A DNA stretch of 64,000 nt from Micromonospora sp. WMMD1082 (GCF_029626175.1 NZ_JARUBM010000002.1:1-64000); one strand, 5' to 3'; numbered from the stretch's first letter, positions 28,242-37,040 are shown. Notes: generated by a model from the sequence alone, not told the origin. Numbers and translations are program-made.

Positions 28242-29354
28242 GTGGACCTCCCGATCAACCCGCCCGTGGAGCCGATGCTCGCCCGCAGCGTCGCGTCGAT
28301 CCCGACCGGGCCGGGGATGACCTACGAGCCCAAGTGGGACGGCTTCCGCTGCATCGTCTTCCGCGACGGTGACGAGGTGGAGCTGGCCAGCCGGGGCGGC
28401 AAGACGATGACCCGCTACTTCCCCGAGGTGGTGGAGCAGGCCCGCCGGCAGCTGCCACCGCGCTGCGCGGTCGACGGCGAGCTGATCCTGATCCGCCGCG
28501 ACGGCCCGGACGGGCAGCCCCGGCTCGACTTCGAGCTGCTGGCCCAGCGCATCCACCCGGCGGCCTCCCGGGTGAAGCTGCTCGCCGAGACCACCCCCGC
28601 CGACTTCGTCGCCTTCGACCTGCTCGCCCTCGACGACGAGAGCCTGCTCGACGCGCCCTACCCGGCCCGCCGGGCCCGGCTGGAGCAGGCGCTGGCCGAC
28701 GTGCGCCCCCCGGTGCACGTCACCCAGATCACCACCGACGCCGACACCGCCCGCCGCTGGTTCGACGTCTTCGAGGGCGCCGGGCTGGACGGGCTGATCG
28801 CCAAGCCCGCCGACCTGCCGTACGAGCCGGGCAAGCGACTCATGTCCAAGGTCAAGCACGCCCGCACCGCCGACGTGGTGGTGGCCGGGTTCCGCTGGCA
28901 CAAGTCGGGGCCGGTGGTCGGCTCGCTCCTGCTCGGCCTCTACGACGACGCCAGGGTGCTGCATCACGTCGGGGTGAGCGCCTCGTTCACCATGGCCCGC
29001 CGGGCCGAGCTGCTGGACGAGCTGGCCCCCTACCGCGACGTGGGGGCGGAGCACCCGTGGGTGCACGGCGACCACGAGCGGGGCCAGCGCATTCCGGGCG
29101 GGGTCAGCCGGTGGACCGGCACGAAGAACCTGGAGTGGGAGCCGCTGCGCCCGGAGCTGGTGGTCGAGGTGGCGTACGACGCGATGGAGGGCGACCGGTT
29201 CCGGCACACCGCGCGCTTCGCCCGTTGGCGGCCCGACCGCGACCCGCTCTCCTGCCGATACGATCAGCTTGACCGGCCGGTCCGGTTCGACGTGGACCAG
29301 GTCCTGCGAGGAGACCCGGCGATGCCGGCCGGGTCCGCGCCCGACTCCGCGTAG
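28242..29354 (+). CDS. ligC: ATP-dependent DNA ligase LigC
   Basis: 370 residues, GTG start. Seals nicks using ATP. Motif I EPKWDGFR with the adenylated Lys31; motif III VDGELILI; FVAFDLLAL; GLDGLIAKP; and motif V SKVKHARTADVVVAG. An OB-fold domain follows (about 225-345). It has no polymerase or nuclease domain, so this is the LigC rather than LigD type. In mycobacteria LigC genes are linked to stand-alone LigD-type polymerase domains; one such gene lies 5.5 kb away here (34868-35893). Confidence 0.92.
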   Translation: MDLPINPPVEPMLARSVASIPTGPGMTYEPKWDGFRCIVFRDGDEVELASRGGKTMTRYFPEVVEQARRQLPPRCAVDGELILIRRDGPDGQPRLDFELLAQRIHPAASRVKLLAETTPADFVAFDLLALDDESLLDAPYPARRARLEQALADVRPPVHVTQITTDADTARRWFDVFEGAGLDGLIAKPADLPYEPGKRLMSKVKHARTADVVVAGFRWHKSGPVVGSLLLGLYDDARVLHHVGVSASFTMARRAELLDELAPYRDVGAEHPWVHGDHERGQRIPGGVSRWTGTKNLEWEPLRPELVVEVAYDAMEGDRFRHTARFARWRPDRDPLSCRYDQLDRPVRFDVDQVLRGDPAMPAGSAPDSA

Positions 29355-29387
29355 CCTGGCCGTCGACCCGATCACGGAGGCTCGCTC

Positions 29388-30971
29388 GTGACCCGTACTT
29401 CCGACCGGATCCGCCGTTTCCGGCTCACCGTGGCCGGCCTCGTCGCCGCCGCGGTGGTCGCCGCCGGGTGCACGCTGCCGGCGTTCGCGCCACGCACCGA
29501 CGCGGAGGGCGAGGCTGCGGCGCCGGGGGCGGCGCCGACCTGGCGGTCCTGCCCGGAGGTGCCCGACGAGGTGGTGGGGCGGAGCGCGCCGGAGATTCGG
29601 TACGAGTGTGCCCGCATCCAGGTTCCCCGGGACTGGGCCGGCGGCAGCGGCGCCACGGCCGGCCCCGGTGCCGGGCAGACCTTCGAGATCGCCCTGCTGC
29701 GGGCCCGCTCCACCCATCAGCGCGACCGGATCGGCACGCTGCTGGTCAACCCCGGCGGGCCGGGTGGGTCGGGGGTGGACACCGCCGTCTACCTCTCCTT
29801 CGGCGAGCAGTACGGCGGCCTACCCGACTCGATCATGGAGCGGTTCGACATCGTCGGCTTCGACCCGCGCGGGGTGGCCCGGTCCAGCCCGGTGGAGTGC
29901 ATTCCGGATGCCGACCTCGACGCCGTCTTCGGCTACGACCCCGACCCGGAGAGCCAGGAGTCCTTCGACGATCTCGTGGCGCTCAGCCGGCGCATCGGCC
30001 AGGGCTGCGGCGACAAGTACGGTGACCAGCTGCCGCTGTACGGCACCGAGCAGGCCGCCCGGGACATGGACGCGGTCCGGGCCGCTGTCGGCGACGAGAA
30101 GCTGACCTACCTCGGCTATTCCTACGGCACCCTGCTCGGCGCCACGTACGCCCAGCTGTTTCCGCAGCGGGTGCGGGCGCTGGTGCTCGACGGCGCGGTC
30201 GACCCCCGGCAGGGCCTGATCGAGGGCTCGGAGGGCCAGGCCAAGGGCTTCGAACGGGCCTTCGACAACTTCACCCGCTGGTGCGCGGCCAACGCCGCCC
30301 GCTGCCCCATCGCGCCCGACGCCCGAGCGGCGGTCACCTCGGCCATCGACAAGGCCAAGGTCTCCCCCACCCGCTCCGCCGGTGGCCGGGAGGCCACCCC
30401 CGGCTGGATCTTCTACGCGATCGTCTCCTCGCTCTACTCCGAATCCGGCTGGCAGCAACTCGCCCAGGCCATCGACCGGCTGAACGAGGGCAACCCGGGC
30501 GACGTGTTCCGCCTCGCCGACAACTACGCCGACCGCGACGACAACGGCCGCTACACCAACCTCTTCGACGCCAACCTGGCGATCAACTGCGCCGACGAGG
30601 AGGAGCGGCCCAGCCTGGAACGGATCCGCCAGTTGCAGTCCCAGTGGCGCGGGCAGTACCCATTGTTCGGCCCGGCGCTCGCGTCCGGGCTAATCTCCTG
30701 CACCGAGTGGCCGGGCGGCAGCGACCCCTACCCCACCGGCCGCGCCGACGGCGCCCCGCCGATCCTGGTCGTCGGCACCACCGGCGACCCGGCCACCCCC
30801 TACGAGCAGACCCCGGCGCTGGCCGAGATGCTCGGCGTGGGCCGGGTGCTCACCTGGGAGGGCGAGGGCCACACCGCCTATCCACAGACCACCTGCATCA
30901 CCGAAGCCGTCGATGCCTACCTCATCGATCTGACCGTCCCCGCCGAGGGAAAGCGCTGCCCAGCGCGCTGA
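29388..30971 (+). CDS. Secreted lipoprotein hydrolase, tripeptidyl-aminopeptidase (TAP) type
   Basis: 527 residues. GTG start with GGAGG upstream. Signal peptide with lipobox-like VVAAGC near residue 26. Alpha/beta hydrolase: TLLVNPGGPGGSGVD oxyanion region, nucleophile Ser245 in GYSYGTLLG, acid Asp in TTGDPATPYEQ and His in WEGEGHTAY. The C-terminal region corresponds to the TAP-like domain. Relatives release tripeptides or act as esterases at the cell surface. Probably a single gene. Confidence 0.9.
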   Translation: MTRTSDRIRRFRLTVAGLVAAAVVAAGCTLPAFAPRTDAEGEAAAPGAAPTWRSCPEVPDEVVGRSAPEIRYECARIQVPRDWAGGSGATAGPGAGQTFEIALLRARSTHQRDRIGTLLVNPGGPGGSGVDTAVYLSFGEQYGGLPDSIMERFDIVGFDPRGVARSSPVECIPDADLDAVFGYDPDPESQESFDDLVALSRRIGQGCGDKYGDQLPLYGTEQAARDMDAVRAAVGDEKLTYLGYSYGTLLGATYAQLFPQRVRALVLDGAVDPRQGLIEGSEGQAKGFERAFDNFTRWCAANAARCPIAPDARAAVTSAIDKAKVSPTRSAGGREATPGWIFYAIVSSLYSESGWQQLAQAIDRLNEGNPGDVFRLADNYADRDDNGRYTNLFDANLAINCADEEERPSLERIRQLQSQWRGQYPLFGPALASGLISCTEWPGGSDPYPTGRADGAPPILVVGTTGDPATPYEQTPALAEMLGVGRVLTWEGEGHTAYPQTTCITEAVDAYLIDLTVPAEGKRCPAR

Positions 30972-31024
30972 CCAGTCTGTTCCGGGCCGAGCCTCCCGTA
31001 CGGCCGGAGGTGAACAACTGACCT

Positions 31025-31110
31025 CGGCAGATCGAAGCCGCCATGCCCGGCAAAACGAAAGCCGGACCATCGGCAGATGGAAAGCCGACCAGTCGTCAGA
31101 TATAAAGCCG
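31025..31110 (+). repeat. Four direct repeats (about 23-bp period) before the DUF4143 ATPase gene
   Basis: Copies read GGCAGATCGAAAGCCG, GGCAAAACGAAAGCCG, GGCAGATGGAAAGCCG and CGTCAGATATAAAGCCG, with the core AAAGCCG kept in all. They fill most of the gap between the hydrolase gene and the ATPase gene and end about 18 bases before ATG 31128. Coordinates are good to about one base. Confidence 0.75.
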
Positions 31111-31127
31111 GAGCGTATGATCGCCGC

Positions 31128-32369
31128 ATGCGTAAAGCTGGCGACTACCTGCCTCGACGTGCGGCCGACCTGGTCTTGGAGGCACTGACCGACACCAGGG
31201 TGGTGGTCCTGAACGGCGCCCGCCAGGTAGGGAAGAGCACCCTCGCCGAGATCGTACTAAGGCACGAATCAGGTGGTATCGCCCGCTTCTTGGATGATCC
31301 AGCCACTCGCGCAGCCGCAGCGGCAGATCCGGTCAGCTTCATCCGTCACGACGGCCTCATGCTGATCGACGAGGTACAGCGGGTCCCCGATCTCTGGCTC
31401 GCGATCAAAAATCTGGTTGACCGGAACCCTCGGCCAGGACGATTCCTGCTCACTGGCTCGGCCCGCCTGCTCGGCCTACAGAGTCTGCCGGACGCTCTCC
31501 CGGGGCGTTCCGAGACCATCGAGCTGTGGCCGCTGTCGCAGGGCGAGATCGACGGTACCTACGACAGCTTCGTCGATGCCGCCTTCACCGTGGGTGCGGA
31601 TCTACGGGCACCGCTGACCGAACTTCGACGGCGTGACTACGTTGCCCGAGCCGTCCGCGGGGGCTACCCCGAGGCGATCCGGCGGGAGGCACCTCGCCGC
31701 CGGGAACGGTTCTTCGAGGGCTACCTGGCCGACCTGATCGCCCGCGACGTCAAGCAGGTGGCGGAGATCGAACGGATCGGCGACATGCGTCGGCTGCTCT
31801 CCCTGCTCGCCGCCCAAACAGCTGGGCTAGTCAATGTGAACCGGCTCGCCAGCGAGCTGAGCATCACCGCTCCTACTGTACGCAGCTACCTGCGTATATT
31901 GGAGACCATCTTTCTGATTCGGCTGGTCCCGGCGTGGTCGGCCAACTCGACGACCCGAGCCACCGCAACGCCTAAGGTCATCTTTGTCGACTCCGGGTTG
32001 GCCGGTTATCTCACCTCCGGAGCGGTCGCGGACGGGCCGCTCGGCGGGCTCCTGGAGAACTTCGTTCTCGGCGAGGTCGCCCGTCAACTGACGTGGGCAG
32101 GGAACTCCCTTCGGCTCTACCACTATCGCGACCGGGACCAGTACGAAGTGGACGCGGTCCTGGAGGACAACGCAGGCAATGTAGTCGGAGTCGAGGTAAA
32201 GGCATCCGAGACGATTCGAAGCGAGGACTTCCGAGGTATCCGACTACTCCAGCGCCGCCTCGGCGACCGTTTCCGGGCCGGCTTCGTCCTTCACTGCGGT
32301 ACCGACTCGCTCAGCTTCGGCAAGGGCCTGACCGCTCTCCCCATCTCGGCCCTCTGGACAACAGGCTGA
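31128..32369 (+). CDS. ATPase with DUF4143 domain (AAA_14 type)
   Basis: 413 residues from ATG 31128 (ATG 31077 in the repeats is in frame but less likely). Walker A GARQVGKST (about 30-38) and Walker B LMLIDEVQRVPDL; RFLLTGSARLL is the sensor. A winged-helix-like segment (VNRLASELSITAPTVRSYLRILE) is followed by the DUF4143 nuclease-like end, with EVDAVLEDNAGNVVGVEVKAS carrying the D/E...E.K pattern of PD-(D/E)XK folds. Function of the family is unknown; it is common in accessory DNA. Codons are less GC-biased than in neighbouring genes, which suggests later acquisition. Confidence 0.88.
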   Translation: MRKAGDYLPRRAADLVLEALTDTRVVVLNGARQVGKSTLAEIVLRHESGGIARFLDDPATRAAAAADPVSFIRHDGLMLIDEVQRVPDLWLAIKNLVDRNPRPGRFLLTGSARLLGLQSLPDALPGRSETIELWPLSQGEIDGTYDSFVDAAFTVGADLRAPLTELRRRDYVARAVRGGYPEAIRREAPRRRERFFEGYLADLIARDVKQVAEIERIGDMRRLLSLLAAQTAGLVNVNRLASELSITAPTVRSYLRILETIFLIRLVPAWSANSTTRATATPKVIFVDSGLAGYLTSGAVADGPLGGLLENFVLGEVARQLTWAGNSLRLYHYRDRDQYEVDAVLEDNAGNVVGVEVKASETIRSEDFRGIRLLQRRLGDRFRAGFVLHCGTDSLSFGKGLTALPISALWTTG

Positions 32370-32416
32370 CGCTGGGCCTTCCAGACTCCTTCCCCAGGAA
32401 AAGCTACCTCTCTCTC

Positions 32417-32716
32417 CTACGCCAGTCGGCCCCGTTCACGGCTGGAGCAACCACCCAAACTTAGAACGTCGTTCGCGACATCGGATGGCGAGGCGGGCCG
32501 CAGGTTCCCGGCCTGCATCTCCTCCTCAAGCACGAGTACCCCCATGATCAGATGCGCCGGTGACGTACGGTCGTGCCCGAGCCGTACGGTCTCGGCGACC
32601 GCCTCCAACTCCAGCCAGTTCAATGCCGGCGTGGTCTCGGTGAACAACCGAGTGGCCGAGACAGCCAGTGCCCTCTTCAACTGGCCTGTCCTCCTGCCTT
32701 GCTCCTGTAGCGGCAC
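32417..32716 (-). pseudogene. Probable remnant of a Clp N-terminal-domain protein
   Basis: Minus-strand frame of about 90-100 residues. It contains a Clp_N-like repeat, with ALNWLELEAVAETVRLGHDRTSPAHLIMGVLVLEEEM matching the helix-turn pattern 'A..A..lGh.....HLllgll'. The Clp_N domain normally comes in two such repeats; only one complete repeat is present here. TTG 32680 preceded by AGGAGG could start a short real protein; otherwise it is a truncated relic. The gene-poor stretch 32370-32798 holds nothing else recognisable. Confidence 0.4.
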
Positions 32717-32798
32717 GATGCCGCCTAGGCGACCAGGCAGAACCGATCGGGTCGTGGCTCCCGCGCATCGGGTCGCGCCGGTGTGCGACGCTCGCGGG

Positions 32799-33251
32799 GT
32801 GAGTGACGCGATCTTCCGTGCGGCGGTCCGGGCCGACCTGCCGGCCATGCTCGACCTGCTGGCCGACGACATGCTCGGGCGCACCCGCGACGTCGGGGAG
32901 GTCGACGCCACGTACGAGAAGGCGTTCGCCGACATCACCGCCGACCCGCGCAACCACCTCGTCGTCGCCGAGGCCGGCGGCGAGGTGCTCGGCTGCATGC
33001 AGCTCACCTACATCCCCGGACTCGGGCGGCACGGCACCGAGCGGCTGCTGGTCGAGGCCGTCCGCGTCCGTTCGGACCAGCGCGGTCGCGGGCTGGGGCG
33101 GCAGATGATGACGTGGGCGATCGAACAGGCGCGGCAGCGCGGCTGCGGCCTGGTGCAGCTGACCACCGACAAGAGCCGCCACGACGCGCACCGCTTCTAC
33201 CTCGGCCTCGGCTTCGTCGCCAGCCACGAGGGCATGAAACTCAGTCTCTGA
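32799..33251 (+). CDS. GNAT-family N-acetyltransferase
   Basis: 150 residues from GTG 32799. FRAAVRADLPAMLDLLADD at the N-terminus, LVVAEAGGEVLGCMQLTYIPGL strand pair, and acetyl-CoA loop VRSDQRGRGLGRQMMTWAIEQARQRG at about 90-115, then LTTDKSRHDAHRFYLGLGF. Typical compact GNAT; substrate unknown. The frame is open upstream, but the domain starts here. Its last codons overlap the convergent gene 33241-33582. Confidence 0.85.
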   Translation: MSDAIFRAAVRADLPAMLDLLADDMLGRTRDVGEVDATYEKAFADITADPRNHLVVAEAGGEVLGCMQLTYIPGLGRHGTERLLVEAVRVRSDQRGRGLGRQMMTWAIEQARQRGCGLVQLTTDKSRHDAHRFYLGLGFVASHEGMKLSL

Positions 33252-33582
33252 TCCTGTCGCCGGCCGCCGGCTCGACCAGCCGGGGCCGCCCTACCTCGCA
33301 CCCGAAGACGGTGGCCCAGAAGGTCGTCAGCATCGAGAGGCTGGAACCGTGGGTCAGGCTCCGCGCGGAGTTCCGCACCAGCCAGAAGTCACCCTCGGGA
33401 AAGACAATCGCCCAGCCGATCGGACCGTCGTCCTCCGTCACGAGAACCAGCAGTTCCGGCTTGCTGTCGACCTCGATTTCGGGCAGGTCCGTCACCTCCA
33501 CGGACCACAATCCATGCTCCCCGCTCACCGGCGGCTCCGCCTCACCACGAGGCGGAAGTACCAAGCCTTGCCCTGGAACCAC
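33241..33582 (-). CDS. Hypothetical protein, immunity- or Imm-like small protein
   Basis: 113 residues from GTG 33582; GTG 33528 with GAGGCGGAG upstream is an alternative. Beta-rich: LWSVEVTDLPEIEVDSKPELLVLVTEDDGPIGWAIVFPEGDFWLVRNSARSLTHGSS, acidic overall, no signal or membrane segment. I do not recognise the family with certainty. The acidic beta-rich look resembles small immunity-type proteins, but no toxin gene is nearby. Lies in the accessory patch and overlaps the convergent GNAT gene by 11 bases. Confidence 0.5.
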   Translation of the reverse strand: MVPGQGLVLPPRGEAEPPVSGEHGLWSVEVTDLPEIEVDSKPELLVLVTEDDGPIGWAIVFPEGDFWLVRNSARSLTHGSSLSMLTTFWATVFGCEVGRPRLVEPAAGDRIRD

Positions 33583-33777
33583 ATCGATCGAGCCACCCCG
33601 AGCCTCCTAACGCCAGCGTCCAACGCCTCCTGACCTGCCACGATCCGGGAAGCAAGCTGGACTGCGCCACACTCTCCGTGAGACAGTCAGATAGAGACGC
33701 TTCAATCACTTGAGGATGCGGAAGCCGTCTCGCCACGAGCCCAATGGCGCGTCAGGACGAGACAGGGAGGACGGCCG

Positions 33778-34644
33778 ATGGCTGAAGTCGGCTCGACAGT
33801 GCCTCGGCGGGAACTCGGGCGGCTGCTTCGCCAGGCGCGGGAGCAGGCGGGGATCGGCTTGGAAGCCGCTGGCGCCGATCTTGAGTGGTCGCGGGCGAAG
33901 ATGTACCGGATCGAATCGGGCCAGACTCCGATCCGCTCACTGGACGTCGAGCAGATGTGCCGGCTATACGGCGCCCCGCCGGAGCTGACTGAGGTACTCA
34001 TCAGTCTCGCCAAGGAGTCCAAAAGCAAGGGCTGGTACCACGCCTACGGTGAGGTGATCCCCCGGTGGTTTCAGCTATACGTGGGGCTTGAGTCAGCCGC
34101 TAATCATATTCGCACCTACGAGCAAGGTCTTGTTCCTGGCCTGTTGCAGACACCCGAGTACACCGCAGAAGTGGCTCGATGCCGACCGGGCATCACCGAT
34201 GAAGAGGTAGCTAAGCTCATCGAGCTGCGGCTGGAACGTCAGCGCATTCTCACCAGGCAACGTCCGGCCCCGCCCGTCATCGACGCGATCCTGGACGAGG
34301 GCCTGCTCCACCGGCGTGTAACCGGCATGGGCGCGCAGATCGAGAAGTTGATCAGGGCCAACGAGACGTCCAACATGTCGGTCAGAGTTGTGCCGCTCGC
34401 CGCGAGGCTCAATCGTGCTGCCGTCGCGGGGAGCTTCGTCATCCTGGATTATCCTGTCAAGGGTGCACGCTCAGCCGAGCCGACCACCGTTTATCACGAG
34501 AGTCTGACCGGCGCCCTATACCTAGATCGTCTGGACGAGGTTCGGGCGTATGCCGAAGTGTGGAACCAGCTCGGGGCTGCGGCATTGAGCGTGCAGGCAT
34601 CGTGCGCGCTGATGCTACGAATCAAGGGGAATCATCATGACTGA
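33778..34644 (+). CDS. XRE-family regulator with DUF5753 domain
   Basis: 288 residues. N-terminal helix-turn-helix (about 10-62, ELGRLLRQAREQAGIGLEAAGADLEWSRAKMYRIESGQ) followed by the DUF5753 region (WFQLYVGLESAANHIRTYEQGLVPGLLQTPEYTAEVARC...). This is the very common streptomycete/Micromonospora type that pairs with a small DUF397 protein, as here with an 8-base overlap. Such pairs are found in large numbers per genome; some control development or antibiotic genes and some behave like toxin-antitoxin-like units. GGGAGGA precedes the start. Confidence 0.92.
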   Translation: MAEVGSTVPRRELGRLLRQAREQAGIGLEAAGADLEWSRAKMYRIESGQTPIRSLDVEQMCRLYGAPPELTEVLISLAKESKSKGWYHAYGEVIPRWFQLYVGLESAANHIRTYEQGLVPGLLQTPEYTAEVARCRPGITDEEVAKLIELRLERQRILTRQRPAPPVIDAILDEGLLHRRVTGMGAQIEKLIRANETSNMSVRVVPLAARLNRAAVAGSFVILDYPVKGARSAEPTTVYHESLTGALYLDRLDEVRAYAEVWNQLGAAALSVQASCALMLRIKGNHHD

Positions 34645-34834
34645 TCTAACGTGTGCAAACTGGCGAAAGGCCAGCCGCAGCAGCGACCAGGGCAACTGCG
34701 TGGAGGTGGCCGGCAATCTCGTCGGCGTGGTGGGGGTACGGGACAGCAAGGACGTGACTGGGCCGGCGCTGCTGTTCGACGCACTCCAGTGGCGTGCCTT
34801 TGTCGAGACCCTCAAGGCCAGCCGTCTCGGCTAA
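34637..34834 (+). CDS. DUF397 protein
   Basis: 65 residues with the family pattern WRKASRSSDQGNCVEVAGN, VVGVRDSKD and LLFDALQWRAFVETLKA. Overlaps the upstream XRE gene. DUF397 proteins act with their cognate regulator; the exact biochemical role is unsettled. Confidence 0.92.
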   Translation: MTDLTCANWRKASRSSDQGNCVEVAGNLVGVVGVRDSKDVTGPALLFDALQWRAFVETLKASRLG

Positions 34835-34867
34835 GGGGCGTCTCGTAGAGGCGTTCGCCGGCATCGG

Positions 34868-35893
34868 TCAGCGGGGGCGGTCGCGATCCTTGGAGGGTTG
34901 GACCCGCTTGGGTTCGCCGGGCATCTTCGGGTGGTCGGGCGGGTAGGGCAGGTCGCCCTCGCCGGCGGCGGCGTCCCGCTCGGCCCACTCCAGCAGCGGC
35001 GTGATGTCCCACCCGGCGTCGTCGATGCCGGCGTGCGGGTCGTCCTGCTGCGCCAGCCGCTGCGGCACGGTACGCAGGTCGAAGTCGTCCGGGTCGACGT
35101 CGGGCAACTCGTCCCAGGCGACCGGGGTGGAGACGGTCGCCCGGGCGTTGGCGCGCAGCGAGTATGCGCAGGCGATGGTGCGATCCCGGGCCATCTGGTT
35201 GTAGTCGACGAAGACCCGCTCGCCGCGCTCCTCCTTCCACCAGGCGGTGGTGATCAGATCGGGGCGGCGGCGGGCCAGCTCCCGGGCCAGCGCGATGGTG
35301 GCCCGGCGTACCTCGACGAACGTCCAGCGGGGCTGGATGCGCAGGTAGACGTGCACGCCCCGGCCGCCGGAGGTCTTCGGCCAGCCGGTCACGCCCAGCT
35401 CGTCGAGGATCGCCCGCAACTCGCCGGCCGCCGTGGCGGCGTGCGCGAAGTCCGTGCCGGGCTGCGGATCCAGGTCGACCCGCAGCTCGTCGGGGTGGTC
35501 GACGTCGGCGGAGCGGACCGGCCACGGGTGGAACACCACCGTGCCCATCTGCGCCGCCCAGGCGACGTGGGCCAGGTCCGCCGGGCAGAGCTCCGCGGCC
35601 TTGCGCCCGCTGGGGAAGCTGATCTCCGCGGTACGCACCCAGGGCGGTACGCCCCGGGTCGGCACCCGCTTCTGGAAGAACATCTCCCCCTCGATGCCGT
35701 CGGGGAAGCGTTGCAGGGTCGTCGGCCGGTCGCGCAGCGCGCGCATGATGCCGTCGCCGACGCTCAGGTAGTAGTGGAAGACGTCGGACTTGGTGAAGCC
35801 GCGCCTCGGGAAGATCACGCGATCCGGGCTGGACAGCCGTACGGTCTGCCCGGCCACCTCGATCTGCTCAGCCGCCGCCCTCGTGCCACCCAT
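34868..35893 (-). CDS. Stand-alone LigD-type primase-polymerase domain
   Basis: 341 residues. AEP superfamily polymerase: RVDLDPQPG carries the metal-binding Asp140 and Asp142, SGGRGVHVYL the phosphate-binding Ser/His/Arg site, and RVFVDYNQ the third Asp230. PFAM LigD_N-type neighbours (ligase, phosphoesterase) are absent, so this is a PolDom protein like mycobacterial PolD1/PolD2. Those extend or fill short gaps, preferring ribonucleotides, and work with LigC or LigD in end joining or repair. A ligC gene lies 5.5 kb away on the other strand. Confidence 0.9.
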   Translation of the reverse strand: MGGTRAAAEQIEVAGQTVRLSSPDRVIFPRRGFTKSDVFHYYLSVGDGIMRALRDRPTTLQRFPDGIEGEMFFQKRVPTRGVPPWVRTAEISFPSGRKAAELCPADLAHVAWAAQMGTVVFHPWPVRSADVDHPDELRVDLDPQPGTDFAHAATAAGELRAILDELGVTGWPKTSGGRGVHVYLRIQPRWTFVEVRRATIALARELARRRPDLITTAWWKEERGERVFVDYNQMARDRTIACAYSLRANARATVSTPVAWDELPDVDPDDFDLRTVPQRLAQQDDPHAGIDDAGWDITPLLEWAERDAAAGEGDLPYPPDHPKMPGEPKRVQPSKDRDRPR

Positions 35894-35928
35894 TGCGTGA
35901 CCTTATGCGATGGGTCCGACCTTCGGCG

Positions 35929-35934
35929 TACCGT
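35929..35934 (+). promoter_or_regulatory. -10 box TACCGT before a leaderless msrB message
   Basis: TACCGT, six bases, then GTG 35941. Confidence 0.5.
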
Positions 35935-35940
35935 TGACGG

Positions 35941-36351
35941 GTGACTGTTCCCGACAGCGAACTGCCCCGCACCGAGGACGAGTGGCGGGTCCGGCTCAGC
36001 CCCGACGAGTTCCGGGTGCTGCGCGAGCACGGCACGGAGCCCGCCTGGACCGGCGAGTACGTCGACACCAAGACGCCCGGCATGTACCGGTGTCGCGCCT
36101 GCGGTGCCGAGTTGTACCCCAGCGACACCAAGTTCGACTCGCACTGCGGCTGGCCGAGCTTCGACGACGCCATCCCGGGCGCGATCAGGGAGATCGAGGA
36201 CAACTCCCTCGGCATGCGGCGTACCGAGATCCGCTGTGCCCGCTGCGACAGCCACCTCGGGCACGTCTTCCACGGTGAGGGCTTCACCCCGAAGGACACC
36301 CGCCACTGCGTGAACTCGCTCTCCATCCGCCTGGACCCCAGCGCCGCCTGA
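35941..36351 (+). CDS. msrB: Peptide-methionine (R)-S-oxide reductase
   Basis: 136 residues. Repairs oxidised methionine (R-epimer) in proteins. Zinc ligands CRAC (Cys51, Cys54) and CARC (Cys99, Cys102), and the catalytic Cys123 in RHCVNSLSI. GWPSFDDAIPGAI and SHLGHVFHGEG are family motifs. The N-terminus starts directly at the expected position; GTG lies six bases after a -10 box. Confidence 0.95.
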   Translation: MTVPDSELPRTEDEWRVRLSPDEFRVLREHGTEPAWTGEYVDTKTPGMYRCRACGAELYPSDTKFDSHCGWPSFDDAIPGAIREIEDNSLGMRRTEIRCARCDSHLGHVFHGEGFTPKDTRHCVNSLSIRLDPSAA

Positions 36352-36378
36352 CGGCCACGCCGCACCACCATGCCGGCG

Positions 36379-36954
36379 TCAGCCCTTGGCCGCCGGCCGG
36401 TCGGCCAGCAACGCCACCTGCGCGGTACGCGACTGCTCGACGCGCCGGGCGAGATCGCGTACCCGCTCGTCGATGCCGGCCGCCAGGTGTGCCCGGGCCA
36501 GGTCCGCCGCCGCCTGCTGGTGGGCGCTGAGCACCTCGATCAACACCCGGTCGACCTGGCCGGCCGGGGCGTCGCGCAGCCGGGCCAGTTGCTCCGGGCC
36601 GCTGCCGTGCCCGGCGTGGTCGTCGGCGCGGGCACTACGCCCGGCCTGCGCCAGCCAGGCATGCGCGGTCGTCAACTCGTCCGACTCGGTCACCTCGACG
36701 GCGGCGACCAGGGTCTGCAACTCGTTGTCGGCGAGCCGGTCCCGGACCAGCCGGACGATCTCCAGGGTCTGCTCGGTGTGCCCGGCCATCATCGACAGGA
36801 ACAGCAGGTCGATGCCGGTCATCTCGGTGGTGGCGGCCGGCGTCGTGCCAGCGGCGACCGCCGGCGGCGTACCACCCGGCGGGCTGCCCTCCGGCGACCG
36901 GGCCGGCGCCCCACCGCACCCGGCGGCGAGCAGCACGGCGAGCAGAGCGGGCAC
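36379..36954 (-). CDS. DUF305-family lipoprotein
   Basis: 191 residues if GTG 36954 is the start, giving a short signal ending LAAGC. The same frame upstream encodes RRAVRPLPALPA, a better basic n-region, so a rare upstream start near the LPMO stop codon is possible. DUF305 pattern: GIDLLFLSMMAGHTEQTLEIVRLV (usual family text M..HH..A), with a second related segment later (VDRVLIEVLSAHQQAAADLARAHL). Family members bind copper in some cases; the role is not established. Follows the chitin-type LPMO gene in the same direction, which is notable because LPMOs are copper enzymes. Confidence 0.75.
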   Translation of the reverse strand: MPALLAVLLAAGCGGAPARSPEGSPPGGTPPAVAAGTTPAATTEMTGIDLLFLSMMAGHTEQTLEIVRLVRDRLADNELQTLVAAVEVTESDELTTAHAWLAQAGRSARADDHAGHGSGPEQLARLRDAPAGQVDRVLIEVLSAHQQAAADLARAHLAAGIDERVRDLARRVEQSRTAQVALLADRPAAKG

Positions 36955-37040
36955 GGCGGGCAGGGCGGGCAGCGGGCGTACCGCGCGGCGGGTAAGGGCC
37001 GGCGGGAGGTGCGGCCGGGCCCGACCGCACCCCCCGCTGG

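Noticed and set aside
29388..30971. Antibiotic-resistance esterase
   Set aside because: Motifs fit the TAP-type exported peptidase/hydrolase family; no resistance context.
31025..31110. CRISPR array
   Set aside because: Only four imperfect 16-17-base repeats, spacers of about 7 bases, no cas genes.
33583..33777. Gene in the 195-base gap before the XRE gene
   Set aside because: No frame with plausible protein sequence; only the XRE ribosome site GGGAGGA close to the end is recognisable.
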